Assembly: GCF_004011505.1 (NCBI RefSeq)
Contig: NZ_SAUN01000001.1
Location: forward strand, 6,909,501 to 6,973,500
DNA length: 64,000 nucleotides
Reading direction: 5' to 3'
Source of the DNA: Nonomuraea polychroma
GTDB lineage: Bacteria; Actinomycetota; Actinomycetes; Streptosporangiales; Streptosporangiaceae
The notes beneath the pieces were generated by a model, which made no database searches, was not told the origin of the DNA, and saw only the letters and a list, made by a program, of their open reading frames with translations. The position numbers and the translations under genes were made by a program. Shown here one piece after another: positions 8,641-16,845 of the stretch; within the stretch, counting starts at the first letter, position 1; every line of letters begins with the position of its first letter.

Positions 8641-10500
8641 TCAGCGTTCGCAGGTGGGGACGTCGCCCAGGCGTACCGTCACCGTCCGCCCGCCCGGCAG
8701 GGTGAGGACGACCAGGTCGTCCCGCACGCGTACGTCCGGCGCGGGCGGCTCCTGCGTCGTGACCGCGAGCAGCACGAGGCTGACGTAGATCGCGGTGCCG
8801 CCGGGATGGGCCTCGGCGATGACGTACGGGGTGGCCGAGTGTGCGCCGAAGGCGTTGGCGCCCTCCGCCGTCACCAGGCCCGCGCCGGTGTAACCGTGCA
8901 GGCCGCGCACGGCGCTGCTCAGCCCGTCCGGACGCCGGGCCAGCGCCACACCGTCGCCTTCGCACAGGTCGAGCGGGACCGCCGCGGCCAGTGCGTGGCC
9001 GCCGTCCCGCACCTGATGCCCGGCGGGCGCGGTGACCTGGTGAATCCTGATCTCCGCCGCGCCGTCCACGACCGAGGCCGTGACCACCCGGACCGCGCCG
9101 TCCTGGTAGGCGGAGGCGGCGAACCGGTCCGACACGGCCAGGGGTTCGATGTGCCGCCTGAGCGAGGCGGTCCCGTCGGGCGCGACGACGGCCAGGTGGT
9201 TGTCCACGCCCGCCGCCTTCTCCCCCACCTCAGGGCCCGCGTGACTGGTGTAGGCGAACTTGAGGTAGTGCGGGTCGGGCGGCCCGTTCGGGTCCTGGAC
9301 ACGATCCCGGTCGCTGCCGTGGTTGACCAGCCGCACGATGCCGTCCGCGCGGGTGGCGTGCAGCAGCCAGCCTGGCGCGGGCATCGCCACCGCCTGGTCG
9401 GCGAGGTCGATCGGGGCGGCCTCCTCGGGGTCCGTCCAGGCCGGGTGCCCGGGCGGCAGCAGCAGGCCGAGGAACGCCTTGCTCGCCCAGTACGGCGACG
9501 CCGGACCCGAGTAGTCCTGCGTGACCGGCAGGAACGGGTCGTACCAGCCGAGGCTGAGCAGCCCGTGCTCGTCGGGCGCGCCGTGCTCGGCGAAGTGGCG
9601 CAGCACGCCGCTGGCGATGCGCCGGGTCCGGCCGGGCGGAAGCGGCGAGGCGCCGGTCAGCGCGCCCAGCCACAAAGGCGCCACCGTCGCGAACCGGTAG
9701 GTCAGCGAACGCCCCTGGTGCACCGGGCCGCCGTCGGCGGCGAAGAAGTGCTGGTAGTGGCCGAGGAAGCGGTGCAGCCGCGCCGCGTAGAGCTCCTGCC
9801 TGGCGGTGTCGCCGGCCATCCGCGCCCACAACGACGGATACAGGTGCATCGCCCAGCCGCAGTAGTAGTCGAAGTTCTTGCCCTTGCCGTCGGAGTACCA
9901 GCCGTCGCCGGCGTACCACTCCTCGATCCGCTCCAGCCCGCCGGTGATCTCGCCGGGCTCGTGGGGCCCGCCCACCTCGGCCAGGAACTGCTCGACGACC
10001 ACCCGGAACAGCACCCAGTTGTTGTCCGGAGTGCGCCGCCCCACGAACCCGGCCAGCCAGGCCACCACCCGCTCCTGTTGAGCGGGCGAGAGCCGGTCGA
10101 AGATCCATGGCCGGGTCTCGTGCAACGCCAACGCCACCGAGGCCGCCTCGACGAGCTGCTGGGACATGTCGGTCAGCGCCGGCCACGCGTACGGGTGCGC
10201 CGGGTCGGTCCCGGCGGCGAGGCCGCTCGCGTACCGCTCCAGCAGCGCGGGCGGCACGTCCCCGCCCGCGCCGGCGATCCTGAAGGCGGCGAGCAGGAAC
10301 GTGCGGGCGAAGCCCTCGAGTCCGTCGCTCACCTGCCCCGACCTGCTCGTCCTGCCGGGCAGGCGGAACTGGGCGAAGTCGTCCGTGGCGTACGGCGCCA
10401 CGGACGCGAGCAGGTGATCGGCCATGGCCTCCCAATGCGCGCGGGTCCAGCCGGTGTAGCGGGACAGTCGGTCATCGGGCGTTGGGAGGCGCATTGACAT
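8641..10500 (-). CDS. DUF2264 domain-containing protein
   Basis: A 619-residue cytoplasmic protein with no signal peptide. The N-terminal two thirds match DUF2264 in character: long alpha-helical segments with aromatic landmarks (RTFLLAAFRIAG, DNNWVLFRVVVEQFL, GWYSDGKGKNFDYYCGWAMHLYP), consistent with an alpha/alpha toroid like those of carbohydrate-processing enzymes. The remainder is beta-rich. It follows the PL11 lyase by about 12 bp on the same strand; no good Shine-Dalgarno precedes the ATGs at 10500 and 10494 (or the TTG at 10506), so translation is probably coupled. Genomic association with rhamnogalacturonan lyases suggests it acts on imported oligosaccharides, perhaps removing uronic-acid ends; activity is not established here. 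Confidence 0.88.
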   Translation of the reverse strand: MSMRLPTPDDRLSRYTGWTRAHWEAMADHLLASVAPYATDDFAQFRLPGRTSRSGQVSDGLEGFARTFLLAAFRIAGAGGDVPPALLERYASGLAAGTDPAHPYAWPALTDMSQQLVEAASVALALHETRPWIFDRLSPAQQERVVAWLAGFVGRRTPDNNWVLFRVVVEQFLAEVGGPHEPGEITGGLERIEEWYAGDGWYSDGKGKNFDYYCGWAMHLYPSLWARMAGDTARQELYAARLHRFLGHYQHFFAADGGPVHQGRSLTYRFATVAPLWLGALTGASPLPPGRTRRIASGVLRHFAEHGAPDEHGLLSLGWYDPFLPVTQDYSGPASPYWASKAFLGLLLPPGHPAWTDPEEAAPIDLADQAVAMPAPGWLLHATRADGIVRLVNHGSDRDRVQDPNGPPDPHYLKFAYTSHAGPEVGEKAAGVDNHLAVVAPDGTASLRRHIEPLAVSDRFAASAYQDGAVRVVTASVVDGAAEIRIHQVTAPAGHQVRDGGHALAAAVPLDLCEGDGVALARRPDGLSSAVRGLHGYTGAGLVTAEGANAFGAHSATPYVIAEAHPGGTAIYVSLVLLAVTTQEPPAPDVRVRDDLVVLTLPGGRTVTVRLGDVPTCER

Positions 10501-10512
10501 AGACAAAGGAGC

Positions 10513-12342
10513 TTAGCTTCCTGCGTAGGTGATGTTCGGCCGAGGCGGCTTCGCCATGCCGGCCCCGAGGAAGTAGTCGACGTGGTGGGACTGCATGTAC
10601 CCCTTGAGGGTCATGGCGTTGCGGTAGGCGGGGTTGTGGGCCAGGGTGTACAGCCTGGTGCTCGACGGCACGTTCGTGGTGAAGATGATCAGCTCGTTGT
10701 AGGCCGCGTTGGTGTACACGACCTCCTCGCGCCAGTCGCCGAGAATGTCGCCGACGAAGGCGGGGTTCGGGCCGCTCGCGTTGACCGCGCCGTAGTTCCA
10801 GGTGCTGACCAGCCGGGGCACGCTGCCGGTCGTGGTCGGGTTGTTCGGGTTCCACTTCTCGATCTTGCCGTCGTTGAGCAGCTCCATGGTGACGTCGCCG
10901 TCCCACCACAGGCCCAGGTGCGGCCACGGCCGCAGGGACGTGTCGGATTCGGTGAGCCGGTTGCTCGGGGCGTTGTAGAGGCCGGAGAAGGACCAGACCT
11001 CCATGCCGGGGAAGCCTGGGTCGATGTCGCCGGCCATGCCGCGTCCCACGTCGGCGGTGCCGGATTCGACGTGCTTCCAGATCATTGAACCGTTGGCGGC
11101 GTCGTAGTAGTACTCGCGCAGGCCGCTGGGGTTGACCTGCTGCACGCCGTAGCCCTGCAGGCCGGGACGGTTCGGGTCCATCTTCGCGATGTGGAAGCGG
11201 TCGCCGTGGATGATGCCCTGGGGCGCCAGCGAGTAGCGCAGGGTGCCGTTGCCGTTGAGCACGAACCCGATCTCGGCGACCTCGTCCGTCCCGTCGCCGT
11301 TGACGTCGATGATGCGGGTGTTGTGCCCGTCGGGCATGTCCTGGTTGCCGCGCAGCCACTTCCACTGCTGGGTCAGCGCGGTCCCGGTGAACCTCCAGGC
11401 GGTCATCATGAGGTTGAAGTCGCCGCTGCCGATGCGGTTCTTCATGTACGCGACGAGGCTCGGCGTGGTGCCGTCGAGATAGCCGACGCCGAAGCGCGCG
11501 TACATCGGGCCGTCGGCCAGATAGTCGGTCGGCACCGGGGCCGTGGCCCGGGGCGCGCCCGTCGCGCCGTCGAGGATGGCGATGAACTGCCGGTTGTTGT
11601 CGCTGTTGGTGAACCGGGTCCCGTTGCCGAAGGTGACGCCGTTGGCGATGCGGACCGCGACCTCGGCGCGGCCGTCGCTGTTGAGGTCGTGGACGGTGAC
11701 GCCGTCATTGTGGCCCACGTCGATGGTGGACGAGCCGCCCTCGATGTTGTCCTGGTTGGTGCTGTTCGGTCCCATGTCGACCTGCCAGAGGAACTGCCCG
11801 TTGCTCCGGTAGGCCTCGATCTTCTGCGGGGACGTCTGCCGGTCCAGCACGTAGTCGTACTCGCCGTCGCCGTCGAGGTCGCCGACCCAGACGAACTTCA
11901 CCGGCCCGCCGGCCCGCAGCGGCAGGCGCACCACCGGCTCGGTGGCGTGATTGGCGGTCAGCGTGAACGCCCTGCTCGGCGCCTGCTCCACGCCGCCGAC
12001 CACGGGCCGCACGTAGTAGCTGTTGGCGCGGGTCAGGTCGGCCGTGGAGTCCACGTAGTTGGTCCCGCCGGTCAGCACACTGGGGTTGAGCTTGACGTAC
12101 GAGCCGCCGGCGGTGGACCGGTAGACGTTGAAGCCGATGCCGTCCGGGTCGAGCCCCAGCAGCCGCCAGGTCACCAGGACACTGGTGCTGCCGGAGCGCA
12201 CGGCCACGACCCCGCGGCCGAGATTCTCCATCACCCGCGGGCCGGCGAGAGCCGACGCGGTGGACGTGGAGCCGGCCACCAGTGCCGTGCTGACGGCCAG
12301 GACCGCCGAGGCGATGACAGCCGCTTTGCGTAAGGCGTGCAT
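10513..12342 (-). CDS. Secreted rhamnogalacturonan lyase, PL11 family
   Basis: Polysaccharide lyase of 609 residues that would cleave the rhamnose-galacturonate backbone of pectin RG-I by beta-elimination outside the cell. A Sec signal peptide occupies about 1-32. A short fibronectin-like domain follows (GSTSVLVTWRLLGLDPDGIGFNVYR), then the eight-bladed propeller with calcium-loop motifs DLDGDGEYDYVLDR, DLNSDGRAEVAVR and DVNGDGTDEVAE, as in Bacillus YesW/YesX. Length and motif order are normal for PL11. It is the middle gene of a three-gene run (PcRGLX-type lyase, this gene, DUF2264) with 24-bp and about 12-bp gaps, presumably under the upstream LacI operator. Confidence 0.95.
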   Translation of the reverse strand: MHALRKAAVIASAVLAVSTALVAGSTSTASALAGPRVMENLGRGVVAVRSGSTSVLVTWRLLGLDPDGIGFNVYRSTAGGSYVKLNPSVLTGGTNYVDSTADLTRANSYYVRPVVGGVEQAPSRAFTLTANHATEPVVRLPLRAGGPVKFVWVGDLDGDGEYDYVLDRQTSPQKIEAYRSNGQFLWQVDMGPNSTNQDNIEGGSSTIDVGHNDGVTVHDLNSDGRAEVAVRIANGVTFGNGTRFTNSDNNRQFIAILDGATGAPRATAPVPTDYLADGPMYARFGVGYLDGTTPSLVAYMKNRIGSGDFNLMMTAWRFTGTALTQQWKWLRGNQDMPDGHNTRIIDVNGDGTDEVAEIGFVLNGNGTLRYSLAPQGIIHGDRFHIAKMDPNRPGLQGYGVQQVNPSGLREYYYDAANGSMIWKHVESGTADVGRGMAGDIDPGFPGMEVWSFSGLYNAPSNRLTESDTSLRPWPHLGLWWDGDVTMELLNDGKIEKWNPNNPTTTGSVPRLVSTWNYGAVNASGPNPAFVGDILGDWREEVVYTNAAYNELIIFTTNVPSSTRLYTLAHNPAYRNAMTLKGYMQSHHVDYFLGAGMAKPPRPNITYAGS

Positions 12343-12366
12343 GTTCTCCTCCTTGGATGTGCCGGA

Positions 12367-15096
12367 TTACGCGGGAAGGTGATCGCCCACGAGGGCGAGG
12401 CACTGGATGGCGGCCAGGCCGTACTGCGAGGAGGCGTTGGTCGAGGCGAAGGCGGTCTCGTCGACCGGCTTGAGCACCTTCGAGCCCTCCACGCGCACCG
12501 CCTTGAACTCCAGAGTCTTGGGGTATCCGGCGTGGCCGGTGTCGAACTCCTTCCACGCCCGCGCGGCCAGGGTCGCGTCGCCGAGCTTGGCGGCGGCGTA
12601 GGCGGTGAGCCGGGAGTGGGCCTGGCGCAGGTTCAGGTTGCCCCACGACTGCCCGGTCTCGGCCTGCTGCTGGGCGGCGGTGCCGTTGTAGAGGCGGCAG
12701 TACTGCAGCCACGCCTTGGTGAACGCCTCGTCCCCGGTCAGGTGGATGACCTCGCTGCAGACCTCGACCAGCCCGAACACCGCGCCGAGTGAGCCGACGC
12801 TGACGGCCGGCTCGGTGGGCTTGAAGGTGCCGTCGTCGAGGTCGTACAGGCCGCCGCCGCGCGCGAAGCCGTTGGGCATCGCGGCGATGGAGCGCATGCT
12901 GTTCATGAGCTTCTCCTTGGCGATCGGGTCGCCGCCGCGCTCCCACTCGGTCAGCCAGGCCAGGGCGAGGCCGCTCCAGTCGGTGCCGGTGCCGACGGAG
13001 AGGGCGTGCGGGTCCGGCTCGTACGGGCCCGTGCGGATCTTGCGGATGGGGTCCAGGACCAGGAACGTCTTGTCGGAGTCCACGAGGTCGTGCATCAGGT
13101 CGCCGATACGCTCGTCGGCGGTGAGGAAGTACAGGAATCGCCGGTATCCGGCGGTGCTGATGCGCAGCTGCTTGGCGCTGTCGGCCCAGTGCTGCACGCC
13201 GTGCCGGGTCCCCAGGTCCCGCCATTTGCCGAGGTGGTAGACGTCGACCTCGCCGGTGTGCCGGGTCATCGCCTCGGCGAAGCGGAACGCCTCGGCCTTG
13301 CCGGTGCGCAGGTAGTGGTACCAGAGCCACAGGTCGGGCGACAGCTCGGAATTGGCCCAGGCGTAGCCGCCGACGTCGTAACGCCAGACGTGCCGGTCGG
13401 GGTCGTAGCTGTGCATGATGTCGCCGTAGTCCCAGAAGCCGTACCAGGAGCGCTGCTCGACCTGCTTGCTGTGGAAGTCGAACAGGAAGTCCAGGCGGTC
13501 CTCGATGCGGGCCTTGGCAGGGGTCGAGCGGTCGACCGGCGACCAGTCGCCGAACACCTTGGCCGCGTGCATGTGCGCGGGCGGCGCGACGACGAGCGGC
13601 GGCGTCTGGACGGCCTGGGCCAGCTCCGCCACCTTCTCGGCGGCCGGGGTGGCCTCCAGCGCCCAGAACATCAGCTCCGTCGTCCGCGCGATGCCGTACG
13701 GGGTGCCGAAGCCCGGCTCGTAGTCCTCGTAAGTGATCTCCAAGCCTTGGAGCTGCTCGGCGTAGGTGTCCTGGCCCATCCCGTCGTGGTAGAAGCGCAG
13801 GTCCATGGGCCCGGCGTCGGGCGACCACAACCACACGGTGACCTCGGCGTGCTCGCCCGCCGCGTCGCGGATGTCGAGCTGGGTGGGGTGCAGCTGCCAG
13901 AAGTTGCGCATGCCGAAGGCGAAGCCGCCGGTGGGACCGCCGACGTACCCGAGGCCGCCGGCCCGGCCGCCGGCGTCGACCGAAATCCAGCCGTGGCCTT
14001 TCTTGGTGCGCTTGCGGATCTGGAAGCCGTCGGCGGTGAGCTGGCGCAGCGAGTAGTCGCCGAAGGCCGGGATGAGGTGCAGCCGCGAGCTGACCCGGGT
14101 GTCCCAGGTCGTCACCGGCGGAGTCGCCTTCCCCGCGACCTGCGCCTGGCGGACCGCGGCGCCCGGGTCGCGGCGCAGGCCGGTGATGCCGCGCACCGCC
14201 TCCGCCAGGACGCCGTCGCCCGTTCCGGCGAAGCGCACGTGCCTGTTGTACAGCTCGTCGCGCATCGGCACCCGGAACCGGATGCCGAGGCCGCTGATGA
14301 AGTCCTCCTGCTCGTTGCCGTCGTAGACGAAGCTGTGCATCGCGCGGATGCCGTCGCTGCCGGCGTAGAAGTACAGGCGCACGGTGAACGGCAGCCAGGA
14401 CCGGTTGCCGCGCCGGTGCGCGCCCTCGATCCTGACCACCGCGCGGACCGGGCCGGACTGCTCGACCGTCACCTTCTCCGTCCGGCCGGTGAACCTCTCC
14501 TGCTTCACCGACCCGCCCTCGTCGTCCCCGGGGTCGGTCTGTCGCAGGCAGACGAGCTCGCCGTCGCGGGCGATCTCGCGGTCGCCCCGCAGGATGGCGC
14601 TCACCAGCCGGTCGCCCTTCTTCGGGATCAGGCACCGGATGACGCCGGTGCTCACCTCGACCTGGTCGTCGCCGTCCTTGACCGTCACGGCCGCCGCGGG
14701 CGCGGCCGGTTGTCCGGCGGTGAGCACGTACTGCTCGGCCGGGGCGACCTCGGCGCCGATGGCGTGCGCGGTCCACTTGAGCGAGCCGTCCGGCCAGTAC
14801 GCGGTGGCCCACGTCTGCACGGGCACCTGCTGCCCCGCGGCGGTACGCAACGCGAAGGCCTGGTCCTTGGGCACGGTGCCCTTCGGCCACGGGACGCCCC
14901 ACGTGGACCCGGCGGCGAGCTGCCGGGGCGCGCCGCCTTCCAGCCACCGGAGCTGGACGCCGTCATCAAGCGCCCCGCTCGCCGTGACCGCTTGCGGGGC
15001 CTCGGCACGCGCCGGTACCGCGGTCCAGCCGACCTGCCCGGCGGCGCCGACCGCCGCCGCGCTCAGGAGAAGGTTTCGTCGGGACATCATCGCCAT
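12367..15096 (-). CDS. Tat-exported PcRGLX/YetA-type exo-rhamnogalacturonan lyase-like protein
   Basis: A 909-residue exported protein. The start at 15096 gives a Tat-like signal (MSRRNLLLSAAAVGAAGQ). Three regions follow the PcRGLX/YetA plan: an N-terminal RIFT-type barrel (DGVQLRWLEGGAPRQLAAG, STWGVPWPKGTVPKDQAFAL), a central beta-sandwich (GFAFGMRNFWQLHPTQLDI), and a C-terminal alpha/alpha toroid rich in aromatics (SWYGFWDYGDIMHSYD, VGGYAWANSELSPDLWLWYHY). Fungal PcRGLX releases unsaturated disaccharides from RG-I ends; YetA lies in the Bacillus rhamnogalacturonan operon. Exo-lyase activity is inferred from family membership. It is first in the operon, divergent from the LacI regulator. 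Upstream in-frame codons to 16071 are fortuitous. Confidence 0.9.
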   Translation of the reverse strand: MAMMSRRNLLLSAAAVGAAGQVGWTAVPARAEAPQAVTASGALDDGVQLRWLEGGAPRQLAAGSTWGVPWPKGTVPKDQAFALRTAAGQQVPVQTWATAYWPDGSLKWTAHAIGAEVAPAEQYVLTAGQPAAPAAAVTVKDGDDQVEVSTGVIRCLIPKKGDRLVSAILRGDREIARDGELVCLRQTDPGDDEGGSVKQERFTGRTEKVTVEQSGPVRAVVRIEGAHRRGNRSWLPFTVRLYFYAGSDGIRAMHSFVYDGNEQEDFISGLGIRFRVPMRDELYNRHVRFAGTGDGVLAEAVRGITGLRRDPGAAVRQAQVAGKATPPVTTWDTRVSSRLHLIPAFGDYSLRQLTADGFQIRKRTKKGHGWISVDAGGRAGGLGYVGGPTGGFAFGMRNFWQLHPTQLDIRDAAGEHAEVTVWLWSPDAGPMDLRFYHDGMGQDTYAEQLQGLEITYEDYEPGFGTPYGIARTTELMFWALEATPAAEKVAELAQAVQTPPLVVAPPAHMHAAKVFGDWSPVDRSTPAKARIEDRLDFLFDFHSKQVEQRSWYGFWDYGDIMHSYDPDRHVWRYDVGGYAWANSELSPDLWLWYHYLRTGKAEAFRFAEAMTRHTGEVDVYHLGKWRDLGTRHGVQHWADSAKQLRISTAGYRRFLYFLTADERIGDLMHDLVDSDKTFLVLDPIRKIRTGPYEPDPHALSVGTGTDWSGLALAWLTEWERGGDPIAKEKLMNSMRSIAAMPNGFARGGGLYDLDDGTFKPTEPAVSVGSLGAVFGLVEVCSEVIHLTGDEAFTKAWLQYCRLYNGTAAQQQAETGQSWGNLNLRQAHSRLTAYAAAKLGDATLAARAWKEFDTGHAGYPKTLEFKAVRVEGSKVLKPVDETAFASTNASSQYGLAAIQCLALVGDHLPA

Positions 15097-15144
15097 GGGG
15101 GGCTCCACTGGGTTAGGCGTAACAGCGATGAAACGGCCAGTTGT

Positions 15145-15155
15145 TAAACCGTTTA
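15145..15155. promoter_or_regulatory. LacI-type operator in front of the RG-lyase operon
   Basis: TAAACCGTTTA, arms TAAAC/GTTTA around a central C, about 49 bp upstream of the first lyase gene. Similar sites occur at 8578-8591 and 15334-15344. Confidence 0.6.
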
Positions 15156-15333
15156 CTAAGCGCAGATCGCAGCATGGGCCGTAATGGCTGTCAAGAGCCC
15201 CTTCGCAACCCGGGGATGCGTTTGCAGTGACGACCTGCGCCAGACCCGATGCACCGGCCGCCCACCAGCCGCTGCGCTGCGCGTACGCGAGCGGCGATTT
15301 GACACTCCGGCGGCGACGCGGAAGCATCGCATG

Positions 15334-15344
15334 AAAGCGGTTTA
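15334..15344. promoter_or_regulatory. Degenerate LacI-type site before the regulator
   Basis: AAAGCGGTTTA matches 9 of 11 positions of the reverse complement of the 15145 operator and lies 32 bp upstream of the LacI start. This suggests autoregulation. Confidence 0.4.
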
Positions 15345-15375
15345 CCAGCGTGTTGCAGCGCCAGGTGGAGGTGGG

Positions 15376-16452
15376 ATGGTCCGGCGTGCTGCGTCCGGCG
15401 ACGAGGGGCGGCGGCCGACGACGATCCGCGACGTGGCCGCGCACGCGGGCGTGTCCGTAGCCACGGTCTCCCGGATCCTGTCCGGCACCTACCCCAGCGC
15501 ACCCGCCACCCGCAGCAAGGTCATGCGCGCCGTCCGCGAGCTCGACTACGTCGCCAACGCCAACGCCCGCGGACTGGCCGGCGCGAGCAGCCGCAGCGTC
15601 GCCATCATCGTCAACTCCGTCGTCTCCCCGCACTACGCCCACGTCGCGCAGGGCGTGCAGGCCCAGGCCGCGCTCGAAGGCAAGCTGTGCATCGTCGGCA
15701 CCACCGGCGGCGACCCCGAGCGCGAGCTCGCCACCGTGCAACTCATGCGCCAGGAGCACGCCGAATGCGTGATCCTCGTCGGCAACGTGGTCAACGACGA
15801 GGCCTACCGCGAGCGCATGGGCGAATACGCCCGCGCGCTCGCGCTCGCCGGCTCGCGGCTCGTGCTGTGCGGGCGCCCGGCGCTGGGACCCGACGTGCCC
15901 GCTCTCGTCGTCGAGTACGACAACACCGGCGGCGCGTACTCCATCACCAGCCACCTGCTGTCGGCAGGCCACCGGCGCATCCTGTTCCTCGGCCGGCGCG
16001 ACGGCTACACCACCCCGGACAGCCGCATCTCCGGCTACCGCAAGGCCCTGGCCGACCACCGCGTGCCCCACGATCCCGGCCTGGAGGTCGAGGGCACGAT
16101 GGAGCGGCGCGAGGGCTACCGCATGGTCCGCGAACGGCTCGCGAGCGGGCCCCGCGACTTCACGGCCATCTTCGCCGGCAACGACCTCATCGCGGCAGGC
16201 GCCCGCCAGGCGCTGCGCGAGGAGGGGCTACGCGTGCCCGACGACGTGTCCATGGTCGGCTTCGACGACCTGCCGCCGGCCGCCGACATCGACCTCACCA
16301 CCGTGCACGTGCCGCACGAGGAGCTGGGCCGCACCGCCGTGCGCCTGGCGCTCGCGCGCGAGCAGGACGCGGGCATGGCCGAGCACGTCCTGCTCGGCAC
16401 CCACATCATCGTCCGCGACTCGGTCCGCCCCCTCAGGAACCAGGCACGATAA
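15376..16452 (+). CDS. LacI-family regulator of the rhamnogalacturonan locus
   Basis: Sugar-responsive repressor of 358 residues. The helix-turn-helix lies at about 17-40 (TIRDVAAHAGVSVATVSRIL) with the hinge helix ending near 66 (ANARGLAGASS). A periplasmic-binding-protein-like effector domain follows (VAIIVNSVVSPHYAHVAQGV, AIFAGNDLIAAGARQAL, VSMVGFDDLPPA). The ATG at 15376 was chosen because GGAGG precedes it directly; an earlier ATG at 15331 sits inside a putative operator. It diverges from the three-gene lyase operon across 279 bp. Similar palindromes in that gap and in front of the 2-hydroxyacid dehydrogenase suggest a local regulon. The effector is probably a pectin-derived sugar, by inference. 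Confidence 0.93.
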   Translation: MVRRAASGDEGRRPTTIRDVAAHAGVSVATVSRILSGTYPSAPATRSKVMRAVRELDYVANANARGLAGASSRSVAIIVNSVVSPHYAHVAQGVQAQAALEGKLCIVGTTGGDPERELATVQLMRQEHAECVILVGNVVNDEAYRERMGEYARALALAGSRLVLCGRPALGPDVPALVVEYDNTGGAYSITSHLLSAGHRRILFLGRRDGYTTPDSRISGYRKALADHRVPHDPGLEVEGTMERREGYRMVRERLASGPRDFTAIFAGNDLIAAGARQALREEGLRVPDDVSMVGFDDLPPAADIDLTTVHVPHEELGRTAVRLALAREQDAGMAEHVLLGTHIIVRDSVRPLRNQAR

Positions 16453-16456
16453 GCGC

Positions 16457-16786
16457 ATGGCCGAGCTTCTCGTGGAGATCCACGTCCCGCTGCGTGAAGA
16501 CCCCAGGGTCTCCGAAACCGATTACCCGTTTCCGTGGATCGATGCGATCGAAGAGTTCCTCGTCGAGATGGAGGAGCAGAAGGCGGTGGGGTTCTTCGAC
16601 GACGGTGAGGAGTTCGGGGACGTGTATGTCTTCTTCACCGGCGGGGCCGAGGAAGACGTGCTCCTGAGAGCCGCTTCCCGGGTGGCCGCCCTCGACGGAG
16701 TGCCCGGCGGCGTGTTCGCCATGGTCACCGACGACGAGGCCGGGGAGTTCGGGCTGGGGCGGCGGGTGGACCTTCCCTTGGCTTGA
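16457..16786 (+). CDS. Small acidic protein of unknown function
   Basis: A 109-residue soluble protein I do not recognise. It is rich in Glu/Asp and alternates predicted beta and alpha segments (LLVEIHVPLRED, WIDAIEEFLVEMEEQKAVGFFDDGEE, DVYVFFTGGAEEDVLL), so a small ferredoxin-like alpha/beta fold is likely. It starts 4 bp after the LacI stop and is probably co-transcribed, which may only mean read-through. No membrane segment, cysteine cluster or catalytic motif is visible. Confidence 0.75.
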   Translation: MAELLVEIHVPLREDPRVSETDYPFPWIDAIEEFLVEMEEQKAVGFFDDGEEFGDVYVFFTGGAEEDVLLRAASRVAALDGVPGGVFAMVTDDEAGEFGLGRRVDLPLA

Positions 16787-16845
16787 CGCCACCACCCAGT
16801 CGGCTCCAAGCCACCCACAAGAGCCGTCCACCACCATTTGCGGCT

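Noticed and set aside
13006-15147. 713-codon plus-strand open frame across the PcRGLX-type lyase gene
   Set aside because: No recognisable domain; composition typical of a third-position GC shadow.
15097-16071. N-terminal extension of the PcRGLX-type lyase up to 16071
   Set aside because: It would run antisense through the LacI gene; the Tat signal and ribosome-binding site mark 15096 as the start.
16783-16845. Upstream TTG start for the membrane protease
   Set aside because: It overlaps the preceding stop and adds a Pro/His-rich leader before the signal peptide; the GTG at 16846 is more consistent.
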